Shown here in pieces: positions 33,343 to 44,042 of a stretch of DNA of 64,000 nt (its first letter is position 1; every line of letters starts with the position of its first letter). The notes beneath the pieces were generated by a model, which did not search any database, was not told where the DNA came from, and saw only the letters and a program-made list of their open reading frames with translations. The stretch lies in contig NC_053037.3 in NCBI RefSeq assembly GCF_002575655.3, positions 254,605,135-254,669,134 on the forward strand, given 5' to 3'. Position numbers and translations under genes: made by a program. Origin of the DNA: Aegilops tauschii subsp. strangulata. Lineage: Eukaryota; Streptophyta; Magnoliopsida; Poales; Poaceae.

Positions 33343-34280
33343 CACAAGACTCGAGTAGAGGTGAGTAGGAAATGAGATAAACAATACCAAGTTACCTTTT
33401 CCCAAAGTTGAGGATGTATCCCGTTTCACTCAATGTGAGAGGAAAGAATAGTGGAATTGGTACCGGACTTGTTCACTCACACCTATCAAGTAAAGCTTAT
33501 GGAGTGGCTCGATGAGGATAGTGGCACAAAAATTTGATGCAAAATGTTAGCAAGAATCAATAATGTTGAAAGAGATTCACAAATTCGCAAGTGAAACAAG
33601 TAGACCAATAGCGAAGAATGGCACACGGAAACGCACACACGGATAGATAATTGGGGTCGTGCAACCAAGGAATGAGCTCAAAATGTGGAATCCACGGAAA
33701 ACGCTCGTGTTGCACAACTCAAGAGAGATGCTAGCACGATTGCTCTATAGGCGGATACGACACTTGTGCACAACCTATAAGATGCAAAATGTATCAACTT
33801 GCTATCCCAAGTATGCTATATATGTATGATGTTCCGGTGGTATGATCCAAGATGATCGGATATGACAATCTTATACAATGCGGTATGATGCTATGGCACT
33901 TGCTTACAAGCTTCTTTGCTCTCTCTTTTTGCTTAAAAGCTTATTCTTTTTTTTTTCCTTTTTTTTGATTTGGCCGCAATGCGAAATGCACAAACCAAGA
34001 TAGCAATTGTGTATATGCGGGAACAATCTTGCGACACAAGGGATGATATGATACCAAGACGATATGGTATGTATGCAATGGAAGGGTGGATCACTAATGT
34101 GCACAAGTAACGTTGCCGGCAATACTCAGATGGCTAGTCTCGATAGGCAAGTGACGCAAAATGGCTAGGGGTTATCAATGCAATTGCAAGGGAATATACA
34201 CTGATGTCGTCGAGGTTACCGTCCGTTGTGATGATGAGTGGCGGTGTTCTTGATGTCGATACCAAGATGATGGAGACTCG

Positions 34281-34607
34281 TCCCTAAGTAGCTGAAACAC
34301 CTTAGGAAACGGAAAAACCACAACTCAAAATCTCAAGGACAAATGTCAAATGGTGGTAGCGGAAAGCGGTGGTGTTGCACTAGGCAATGCGGAAGTGGAG
34401 GTTATGGTGGTGGACTATACACGGTGTCGGAGTTGAAAGCACGGTCCCTAAGTAGCCGAAACACCTTAGGAGACACAACTCACAACACAAACAAAATTGG
34501 GTTAAGTTGATGTGGCGGAAGTATATGGTGGGCAAGCCTATGCGGAAGTATTGGTGGTGGTTGATGAATAAGCAACCGTCCCTAAGTAGCCGAAACACCT
34601 TAGGAGA
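34281..34607 (-). repeat. Three CCTAAG...CTTAGG hairpin repeats in G leader
   Basis: A block GTCCCTAAGTAGCCGAAACA followed by CCTTAGGAGA occurs at 34280-34309, 34444-34472 and 34578-34606. Each has a 6-bp inverted repeat (CCTAAG / CTTAGG) around a 12-base loop. Intervening GGTGGTGG-rich text is also partly repeated (period 134-164 bp). Position between primer binding site and gag is where packaging or dimerisation signals of retroelements lie; that role is inference. Confidence 0.8.
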
Positions 34608-34869
34608 CCCGAATCACTACTCAAGCAACCACGTATGCGATGGGAATCAAAATGGGTTAGGTTGCGGAAGTCAGTGGTGGTGTAGTGGATGATATGGTGG
34701 TGGCCCTAGGCAAAGATGCCAAACTTCCAAAAATTTGATGGAGTCAAGTGATGTTGGTGGTATTTTTGTGGGAAGGGGGATGTCAAGAGTTTCAAAATGA
34801 GCTAAAGAACGTCAAAAACGGACTCCGGATGAATTAGTTATGACCAAAACAAAAATCTGTCCGAGTCAG

Positions 34870-35080
34870 TGTCAGGGTTAACCGGACATCCGGGAGGAGG
34901 TCCGGATGATTCGGGCTTGGTTCGGATGATCCGGGAGTACTTCCGGATGATCCGGGTTCGTCAGCTCCGGTACGGGTATTCGGGTGTCTAGATTATCCGG
35001 ACGTCCGAGGGAGGGTCCAGCTTATCCGGGAGGTGTCCGGATGATCTGGGAGAAGGTCCGGATGATCCGGGCAAGTCAAA
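34870..35080. repeat. CCGGATGATCCGG dyad array in G leader
   Basis: At least six close copies of CCGGATGATCCGGG plus variants (CCGGACATCCGGG, ATTATCCGGACGTCCG), the same motif that fills the G LTRs. Each unit is almost self-complementary. It lies about 300 bp from the primer binding site, so the array occurs in both LTR and leader. Confidence 0.85.
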
Positions 35081-35360
35081 CTGCTCGGGATTTCCTCTCG
35101 GGGATGAATTTTTGGGCGGAAATGGGGGATTTTCGGGGCAAATTTGAGGAGATTTTGTGCATGGAAGGTGGGAAACTTGGGGAGATGCTAGACCCACTCG
35201 AAACCAAGCAAATCCATGGATCAAAATCAACAAAACATCATCAAAAGTCACAAATCACAAAAAAAATTGGGGCTATTTTTGGTGGGGATTTTCGAATTTA
35301 GGACAAAATCAACAAAATTAGGCTAGAAAACACAACGGGGAGGCTCCGAAATCGTGATCA

Positions 35361-35379
35361 ACCTAGGCTCTGATCCAAG
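35361..35379 (-). promoter_or_regulatory. G primer binding site
   Basis: Minus strand reads TTGGATCAGAGCCTAGGTTG next to the 5' LTR. ATCAGAGC is the initiator tRNA-Met complement; the usual TGGTATCAGAGC has small changes here. Defines G as minus strand. Confidence 0.75.
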
Positions 35380-35380
35380 A

Positions 35381-36370
35381 TGATGTAGGGTGGAACCCTA
35401 GATGGCCGATCTTTCACGAAAGGAGCGAGATCCCTCGAAGAACACGAAGAACACGGGGAAGAACGGAGAGAAATCACAAGGGGAAACACTTAAGAACAAG
35501 TCCAATCCCACATCCACTAGACAATCAAACACACAAGATCCACAAGGTACATGAACAACAAAAGGAAAGATACAAGGTAAGGTTCATCTCCATGAGGAGG
35601 TCTTGAAGGGGGGCGCCCAAGAGGGGGTCTTGATCGATATATCCCGCATGATCTTCTCACATGGAGGTCTTGAACTCCATGGGAGTGGTGGTCTCTCTGG
35701 TCTCTCTCTCTCTCAAGAGTAGAGTGGTACAAGGAGCAAAGCTCTCTATCAAATGAGCTATCACTTTGCTAACCCTAGAAAGGAGGTGGAGGAGGTCCAT
35801 TTATAGTCTAAGCCACGAAGGGGTAAGTGAGGGGGCAGAATGGGTACATGGGCCTCGGCCCGAGTCATGCGCGTAGGCAAGGCCGGATGATCCGGACGAG
35901 GTCCCGGATGATCCGGGCGTCGGGGGTCCGGATGATCCGGACGGAGTCCCGAATGATCCGGCTTCGGTGGAAGCCTTCGGGTGTCCTCAGCGCAGTTACC
36001 CGGATGATCCGGAAGGGGACCCGGATGATCCGGCTGGGTCCGAATGATCCGGACGGCGGTCCGGACGTCCGGGCTAGCTTCAGCAGCTGCTCCGTCTTCT
36101 TCTCCTTTCTTCCTTCTTCTCTTCCATGCTTCCCTCGCGAATGGTGTAGACGTACACTTGCGCTCGCACTCCTCCTCGACATCCGTGATGTTCCGACAAT
36201 ACCTATGTATGCACACGGAAGGAGAGTCAAGTAGTATACCATCCTCGAGAGGGTCAAGTGAGCACGTGTAAAGGAGATGATTCACCTTTGTGTATGTGAA
36301 GTAGATGTCGCACGTGTCACTTGCCAAATGGACTCTTGACATGGTGATGTTCGTAGGATGCTCCGCATCA
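35381..36370 (-). repeat. G 5' LTR (990 bp)
   Basis: Minus strand TGATGCGGAGCATCC (36370) to ...CACCCTACATCA (35381). It holds the CCGGATGATCCGG array at 35880-36065. The TATA box here reads TATAAATGG on the minus strand, which also turns the overlapping stop codon into Trp. The frame for LDPLEDGILLDSP is uninterrupted, unlike in the 3' LTR. Confidence 0.93.
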
Positions 36371-36375
36371 AAATG

Positions 36376-39020
36376 CCAAGGCGCTGATGTCATTTTATTT
36401 TGGTTAAACTGCAGAAAAATTTATGAAGAGAAGAGGAATGGTCAAGAGTGGGCACCTCCTCCTCCGACCGTTTTCTTGATTCAGGTGATCAAGTTTTTAT
36501 GTTTGGTCGATTATCAAGATTGGGATAGCAAATTTTTCAAGTCCCCTCGAGTTCGAAATGATATTTACCTTGAAGGTACATGGTTTGCAATTTTTTTATA
36601 TTGTCATTAGTTAATAATGCTAGTTACCTTTAGACTTTTGTATTTGGTTTAATGGTGTTGCACAGCTAGTATACCAATGCTGAAACTTGTTACCTTTACA
36701 TTTTGTATAGTTAATGCTTATAGAAATCTTCCAGTGCTTAGCTTATGGAAATCTGTTCAGTAAAACCATTGTACTGTACCTCGTAATAAGAAAACAACTC
36801 TACTGTTGCACTAGCCACTGGATTAGTGTATATTTGTACTATTCGAATGGTGTTGCATTAGTGTATGGACATATATAAGGTCTGGCAAGCTTTCCCTGAT
36901 ATGGGCTCAAGAAAACTAGTACCCGTTTCTCTAAATACTAGACGTTTGGGTACTTTAAATTGAACTACAAAAACGACTTATATTAAGGAACATAGGGTGT
37001 ATAGTTCACTCAAATTATGCCGGTAAAGCTAGTCACACCTTTGTTAAAATTAATGTTCATTATGTTATCGGAGGAGGTCTGCATGTTTGTCTCTAGTGCC
37101 TGTCGATCACATACCTGACATCATGATGTAATGGTAAGTCATTGCTTTTTGTACAGTGTCATTGAATTGTCAAGGTGGTGATGGCATTTTATTTTAGTTG
37201 AACTGCACAAAATATGCTTAAAAGAAGAGGAAAGGTCAGGAATGGCTCAATCTTTCAGAAAATACTATGTTGGCCTTCTTGACATTAGCCGATGTTGCCT
37301 TATTTATTCCTTCAAAAAGGTGGTTAGAAACAGTCTTGCTATCTTTTCCCATTAAGAAATTGGAATGCTTATATTTGTGGGTCTATGCTTCAACTAGTGC
37401 CACTTTTATATAATCACACTTTCAATATCTGTGCAAACAGGGATGCTCGATTTTAGTGGAACTGCACAAAAAGTCCAAATGGTTCAACATTATGAGCATG
37501 TTTTCTTCCAAACCGGTATATCCAATTGGTGGCACTATGAGCTGTTCATTACGAAGGGACATGGTTTGCTACTATCTTGCTACAATTTTTGTACTGTCAT
37601 TAGATAGTAATATTAGTGGTTTGCATGTGAATTTATTGGCAGGGTGGACCTACATTGGAGGTGCAGGACATGGATATCCTTGGTCTGATGAAGAATAGGC
37701 GCTATATTTCTGCTCTGTACCAGCAAATCAATTCAGTACGAAATTGTCCAGGGTAAAGCATGACAGTATCAAATTGTCTAGTGCAAAACATGACAGATGG
37801 TAAGGGGAAACGACTAGAAGAGACGTGTTTAAACCGAAAATACAAGGTGCGGTATATGTTTACTAGCTGCTTCATATTTGTGCAGATAGATGTTTGCCCG
37901 TTGCTATTTGGCAAACAAACAAAATGATCTCAATTTTGGTGGAACTGCACAAGAGAATAGTATAGTCACTGCTTGCAGTGCCATTTGAAAATAGACACAT
38001 AAAGATTGGATAGTCACTTCATGGACTGCACAAAAGCAGTACTGTACTATTTATTGGCCAACACCAGGTGCTTCATTGCTTTGGTCTGATTATACAATGG
38101 GCATCATTTTGCCTAAGTTAAAGTTTGTATTCCGAAAATAGTCTCGCCTTGTGATCGAGAGAAGACCAAATCATATTGCAATGGATGTTCCTCCATCATG
38201 TGCGGTTCATTCTCATGGTTCCAGCTGTTGGTGAAACCACTTACGTTTGCAAGAGGAATTGTATACTTCACAAACAAATTTGTCTTTCACTCTGTACTGA
38301 ATGTTGGCCCAGAGAAGCATCCATGTTAGTAGCAAGAAAAGATGTTTTTTCTAGATCTTTGCTTTTGGAGCTACATATTTGTATATGATCTGTGAATCAT
38401 TGAGATGCATTAACATGTTGATCTTATGTATGGGAATCGTATTAGTTGGTAGTGAATTTGGGCTACTAATGTGCACATATTACAATGCCAGGCCTGTAAG
38501 TCTCGTGTGAACATTTTGAACGGATCGGCTCTTACTACTGTGCACAACATGATCCTTATTTATGTGTGCTCAGTGTACTAGTTACTAGCAGTTCCTTATT
38601 TCTGTCTGCTCAGTGTTTACAAGTTACTGATCGATCACTAGCTAGCCGACTAATACGCTCCTGGCAGTTTTAGTTGCGACACAAGATCCAAAGGTGGCAG
38701 TTTTTTGGATAAAAATGCCTACCTCTGAAGAAACTAACATGTTGTGCTGAAGAAACATGCGAATCTGAAGAAACTGCCAGCAAAAACATTCGCAAATGCC
38801 TTATCTCCCAGCGAACGTTCATCAGCTATTGCGATCCTACATGTACACTATCCGACCGACTCGATCCTACGCGATTAACCAACGGATCACACACGTACCT
38901 CATTTGGATGAACCGAGCGCACTCATTTGACCGTCATGCCGACGTGCCACCCAGCACGGACGGGGCGCACCACTAACAGGACGGGACGGAACGGCATAGT
39001 CATAATTTCAATTTTTCTAG
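36376..39020. other. Non-LTR island, part 2, with dispersed imperfect repeats
   Basis: No retroelement or convincing gene. Short blocks recur at irregular spacing: (T/G)T(G/T)GAACTGCACAA near 36405, 37197, 37457 and 37940; ACATGGTTTGC...GTCATTAG near 36585 and 37560; CAGTATACCAATG near 28664 and 36662; GTACA(A/G)TGTCA near 28740 and 37152. Base composition is AT-rich. Possibly a decayed low-copy repeat or old gene flank. Confidence 0.55.
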
Positions 39021-39248
39021 TTTTCCACGGCAAGCTAGTGCGCTAAGCCATGTCTGCGTATGCATTGTATTCTGATGACCACGATGATCGTCGCGTTTCT
39101 CGCGACACGCTGGTTCACCTACCTTTCGCCTATAATTACTAGTTCCTGGCGTTCTCCGGTGGCACCATCACCCAACTCGCCCTATCCTCATAAGCCCCCA
39201 CCGACCCGACGTTGCTCGCCACATGCCCTCGCTCTCCCCACGTCCGTC

Positions 39249-39723
39249 ATGCCCCCACACGTCCGCAATAGGCAACGCTGGAGGCGGTCACCACCGGAAC
39301 TAGTGTTCGGTTTTTCACCGGAAGGCAAACGGAGGGAGGAGGCATTCTATCAGTCTTTAGATGGCAATGCAGAGTATGAGGAGCAGCGACCGCCTGGCGG
39401 AGGTGCAGCGTATCACCGATTTGTGCCGCCAGCGGGGCATGGAGCAGCAGCGCACCGACACTCGGAGTCGCGAGCAGAGCGCACACAGCAGGGCTGACTA
39501 TGTGGAGGCCGGCGCCCGACAAATAGCCCTGGAGGCTGTCGGGCATGCACGCATTCGCAACGCCGAATTTTACTACCAGCTCGTCAAGTGGGTTTCCCGC
39601 TTAGAAGCCGAAGCTTCGGTGGACCACGCTATCATGGAAAGGGCCAACATGTGCGAGCATTGCGCCCTATCGCACCTCTGGCAAGTCCGAGGCGAGGAGG
39701 AGGACGTCGGTGCCGGCGTTTAG
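39249..39723 (+). pseudogene. Candidate low-copy gene, unknown function, one frameshift
   Basis: Frame from ATG 39249 (MPPHVRNRQRWRR) encodes a basic N-terminus then PPELVFGFSPEGKRREEAFY; near 39372-39390 the sense passes to the +1 frame, which runs DRLAEVQRITDLCRQRGMEQ, ADYVEAGARQIALEA, NAEFYYQLVKWVSRLEAEAS and ends at TAG 39721. The second part is strongly helical. Together about 158 codons. A GC-rich upstream with TATAATTA near 39130 fits a plant promoter. The change of frame could be a one-base insertion or a sequence error. It is the only non-retroelement coding candidate in the window that I find convincing; I do not recognise the family. Confidence 0.45.
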
Positions 39724-39949
39724 TGTGTACCACAGATGGCTGCCGGCATCGTCTAGTTAGCTAAGAGTAAGTTAGTACTTGTACACTACTAGAATATTTG
39801 TGGGAGTAGATAGTTAACCTGGCTATGATGGTTGTCAACGTGGAAGTTCGGTACTCTATATCTGGATCAGACCTGTTACTTTGCTCTGAATGTTGAACTT
39901 TCCATTTGAACGTATGGAATTGGCTTTTATTTTTTTAAATGAGTTGTAT

Positions 39950-41612
39950 TTGTCCGCCACAGGTTTAGAGTCTAACTTGTGGGCCTACTAGGTTGACACG
40001 TACACAATCATGAGATGATTGTACGTGGAGAGGATGATAGCAGGGACCCACCAGGGTCATGGTAGTATGCAAGCAAGTGCCTCCTTATTTCAAGCCAAAA
40101 AAAATGGTTCCTCCTAATGGATTTCTGACGTCTAGGTCCCATGCCATTGTCAACGTAGTCAATAAACAAGAGAATTGCACAACGAGTGGCTGACACCAGG
40201 GACCCAGCAGCTCGCCCAGTTCTTCTTGCTTTTGAGACGGAAGCAGGGTGTCAACTGGGCTGTGCGGGGCACTCTGGCCTGTCTAGCGAGCCTTTTATTT
40301 TATGTTTACCACAAGACCAGCCCAGTAGTTTTTTTCATTTCTGAAAATGGCTAGCCCAGTTTTTTTGTTCTTTTGTAGAATTCCCAACCGAGGCCTACTT
40401 GCTTTGTCAGCCCTGCTGGGCTGCAAATCTTTAAGACGAGGAGAGTTTCATTCGGCTTGCCCAGAAAATGGGCTATCAGTAATGAGAAATGGGTTGTACA
40501 TTTTTAAAACACATCAAACCGGCAATTAGTTTCAAATTTCTTTTTTTTCATTTCAAGATTTTAAAATTCCATTGATTTTTATGCGTGGAAAATTATTTGG
40601 ATTTTATATTGATATGAATTTATTTTTCAAATTAGTTTGAATGTGACTCGAAATTTCGGGATTAAAAACAGTTGGGACCGCACCAAAATATGCAAAATTT
40701 CGTATAACTTTTTAACCATGGCCACAATATGGGCTGTAATGCTAACAAAAAGAATATGGACTCCAAAAAATCCTTAAGAATTAGCAAATGGGCTGTAAAT
40801 TATTAGAAATAATGGCAGATGGGCTATATGCTGTTTTCCACAGATTTGAGGCTGACTTGTGCGCCTACTATAAGTTGACTCATACACTTTCCTAAAAAAA
40901 GGTTGACGCACACGCAACGCAGTGCCAACTTAGTCAACACACGAGAGCAGTGACTGTTGGATGTCCATCCAACGGTCGTCGTGCTTCTTTAATCTCTGCT
41001 CTTCCTGCTCCAGCCGCTCAAACAAGCGCCGGCGGGACTGCCTGCTCCCACCTCTCATGGTCGGCTGTGCTGCCGCGTAGGCCTCACCGCCCCATCGTAC
41101 TCCCATCGCTGGCCTAGCCATCCCTCTACTCACACAGACCTCCTGTTATTCTCGGGCGACGGCAGCCTCACACTGCAGCCGAAGTAGTAAACCCTGGTGC
41201 TCCCCTCCTCATGGGAAACAACTGCCGAGTCTTCCCCGACTCCTGCCATTCCCTTCCTAGGCCTCGCCATCGTCCCCGCCTTGGTGCTCTCGACGCGGCG
41301 TGGTCAACGTGGTCAAGGAGTGACTTCCATCGGAAGAGGACTATACGTGGAGAGGCTGACAGCAGGGTCCATGGCCGCAGCAAGGAAGTGGCTCCTTATT
41401 ACGCCCAAAACAATGATTCTTTCACCTGACAGTGGGGACCCACCGGAAGGGCCTCTGTATTTCTGGAAAAAATATTCCGCCCGCTGACAGCTCGGACCCA
41501 CCAGCTTTATCTTCGAACGCAAGGAAGTGCCTCCTTATTACGCACAAAAAAAATGAATACCCCAGCTGCTAGGTGGGACCCACCATATTTGAAGGCTGAC
41601 TTGTGAGCCTAC
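39950..41612. repeat. Repeated modules upstream of A' (unclassified)
   Basis: Two kinds of module recur: GACTTGTG(G/C/A)GCCTACT (39972, 40855, 41596) with GTTGAC following in the first two, and TACGTGGAGAGG-TGA-AGCAGGG...AAG(C/T)G(C/G)CTCCTTATT (40021-40090, 41343-41400, last part again 41520-41540). The third GCCTAC copy is cut by the A' LTR at 41613. Similarity to a transposon family is possible but I cannot name one. Confidence 0.55.
40930..41133 (-). pseudogene. Small coiled-coil-like coding fragment
   Basis: 67-codon minus frame ending in SRRRLFERLEQEEQRLKKHDDRWM, strongly helical and charged, GC-richer than its surroundings. It ends at a stop after SLLSCVD. It lacks any known domain and might be an exon fragment of a host gene captured by the surrounding repeat, or chance. 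Confidence 0.25.
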
Positions 41613-42529
41613 TGATGAGGACATCAATACCATTGTCACACTCACAGCCCCTGCTGCTATACATATTGGACCAATTACTAGAGCTCGCGCACGCCAATTG
41701 AATTATCAGGTACTTTTGTTTCTTGGTAACGATTCCAATGTTCATGAGAATATGATGCTGCCTAAATTGGATACATTTGTTTCGCTTACAAATGAAGGGC
41801 CTAGCTTGGACAAGAAAGATGAACCTTGGAGCAAGTTCAAGCATGGAGATGATGGCATGCACAAGGGGAACCAAAACGGAGTTACAAGTGATGATTTCAG
41901 GACTTTGAAGCCACCATAATGAGTGCATGAAGCGTTGGACGAAATATACAAGATGTCACTTCATAAATTTCGTCCAGAGGCTATTCTAGGTGATGCATCA
42001 CCTTATTATTGGGCAAGGCCCATGTAATTTCAAAATACTTGAGTATAGGCTGTTTTTAGAGTCCGTATGTGTGGGGAAACAAGATTTAGGGTTGGTTTTG
42101 GACCCCCTCCTCCAAGGGACACGAAATTCCCCCTCTTCCTCCATATATAGAGCCCGTAGGGCATCGTTTAGACTTTAGGTTTTGTTTAGATTAAAACTTC
42201 TCCATAGCTGCAACTTTGCGTACTTCGTTTGTGTTCAACGACCAGACCAAGATGTCACAGAACCCCATCTTGATCAATAAATCTTTCATCTTATATTCGC
42301 AATATCCAGATTGCAATCTCAGTTTCTTGCTTGTTCTTCGTTTGCTCGCAGGAAATAGACCCTCGTGGTCAGGTTGATCATGCTCCGGCGTGGTCAACCC
42401 CTCGGAAGTTGGTTTAGCGATTGCTAAGGCGCGACATCTTCGCATGTTCGTAGTCAGATCGTCAAAGTCGTCTCCCATAGAAAATGACTGCTATCTCATT
42501 GAAACATCAGGACACCTTCGCCTCTATCA
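41613..42529 (+). repeat. A' 5' LTR (917 bp)
   Basis: TGATGAGGACATCAATACC to ...CGCCTCTATCA, followed by TGGTATCAGG (42532-42541). Flank GCCTAC (to 41612) is non-element sequence, fixing the LTR start and proving that the DEDINTI...LKPP coding stretch is part of the LTR. Confidence 0.92.
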
Positions 42530-42834
42530 AGTGGTATCAGGTTTCCAGGTTGCTCGGTGAGATTTTACAATTTTTCGTAGTTTAGATCGAGTCTGTTCTT
42601 CATACCTACAGTCCACGAAAAAGCCACAAAAAAATAGGGTTAGTTCATCATATCTGAACCAGTCTGAGGCTTTGCATAGTCTTTCAGTATTTTGCTTTGT
42701 TGAATTTGCGGTTGCATCATCGTGTCAAGTTGCTGGTCTTAGTGTCTAGTCTTTTAGAGTTTCGAGTTCTGGTCATAAGTTGTCACGCCGCCGCCGCCGC
42801 ACCATCATCATCGCCCCTTCGATATACCACCACC

Positions 42835-43025
42835 GCTTATTCGCCACCTCTCTGAGTCCATATACCACCACTAATTCGAGTCCATATACCACCACTGATC
42901 CGAGTCCATATACCACCACCCCTCGGAGTCCATATACCACCACCGATCCGAGTCTATATACCACCACCGATCAGAGTCCATATACCACCATCGCTCCGAG
43001 TCCATATACCACCACCAACCCGGGT
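42835..43025. repeat. 24-bp tandem repeat in A' leader
   Basis: About seven units of GAGTCCATATACCACCACC with variable last bases, the complement of the A1 array. Located in the untranslated leader between primer binding site and gag position. Confidence 0.88.
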
Positions 43026-43515
43026 TCTATTCATATTAGGTTTGTTTTTGAGATCCATCTCTTTTCCGATTCGTGTTTCCTTGCCTGCGTAGGTTTTGAA
43101 AAAAATGGCTCATTGAAAATATTTTTCCCTATCCCGTTTTTAGGTCCCAGGGAGCGTTTTGAGACACTTGCCACCATAGTGACTTTTTGTCGCACTTTTT
43201 GGTCGTCGCTTCCTGATTTGGGAAAAAATAATTGTCAAAAAAATTTCGTGCCGATCCTGTTATTTTGACTTGGGAAGAGTTTTGAGACACTCGCCTTTAT
43301 AGTGATTATCGGTAAAAATAAAGGAGCGCAAAAAAAGAGCGAACAAATTCAGAGTGTGTTTTCCCCTTATTTCCATGGAGCGCCGTGATTTTGTTAGTGT
43401 TCTAGGCTCGTGTCTCTAGCACAATCTAGCCTAGGACCAGCACAGTATAGTCGTTGAGCGTTTATTCAACTTTGCATCTCTGAATTCATTATTGCTGACC
43501 TTTTGCTACCATCCT

Positions 43516-44042
43516 TGTTGGGGATATTACCACTGGGCGTAAACCGGCCAGGAGAGGCCGGGTTAACCCCATAAGTAGTTCATCTGTATCTGAAGCCCAT
43601 GAAGACAGACGGTGACGCTTTATGGAGGCCCAGGGCCCAAAGCCGGTTTAAGGCCCGTAGACATAAACCGGCATTGATATTTAAACTTGTATTGTAAGGT
43701 AGAAGTAGCAGAGACCGAGCCGGGCACGATTATGAGCCGGCCTCAGGATTCTGTAAACCGACGGGCGTCAACCCATGTATATAAGGGGACGACCCGGCGG
43801 CGGTTCAAGGACAACAAACAACAACTCGAGACTCAGGCAAAGCGTATTCGCTCCCTGGTCATCGAAACCCCATCAATTCCATCACAACTAGACGTAGGCT
43901 TTTACCTTCATCGTAAGGGGCCGAACTAGTATAAAACTCTCTTGCGACCCTTGTCCGCTTTAACCCCTTTAAGCTAACCCGTAGCGATGGCTCCACGACT
44001 AAGTCCTTTCTCTAGGACATCTGCCGTGACAAAACCACGACA
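43516..44042 (+). repeat. B 5' LTR (527 bp)
   Basis: TGTTGGGGATATTACC to ...AAAACCACGACA. Many AAACCGG/CCGGTTT blocks, which also recur through B. TATA box TATATAA at 43778-43784. The first ORF begins inside the LTR at ATG 43987. Confidence 0.95.

Larger units (their letters stand above)
28760..36370 (-). mobile_element. Element G: non-autonomous gypsy element, TSD AAATG
   Basis: 7611 bp, minus strand, LTRs 35381-36370 (5') and 28760-29747 (3'), identical TSD AAATG at 28755-28759 and 36371-36375. Order: primer binding site, ~2-kb leader with a dyad array and three hairpins, gag (33342-31444), then a 2-kb frame without RT, RNase H or integrase motifs, polypurine tract (minus GGGGGAGGGGA) and 3' LTR. 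LTR, leader and gag start match D. LTR difference is about 3% over the first 146 bp by eye, so it is younger than C2. Enzymes must come from a D-type element. Confidence 0.95.

Noticed and set aside
38176..38388. 70-codon frame in the island
   Set aside because: Short, Cys/Leu composition typical of random AT-rich sequence, no neighbouring signals.
41608..41612. CCTAC as TSD of A'
   Set aside because: The matching 3' side would lie after A2 outside the window; cannot be tested here.
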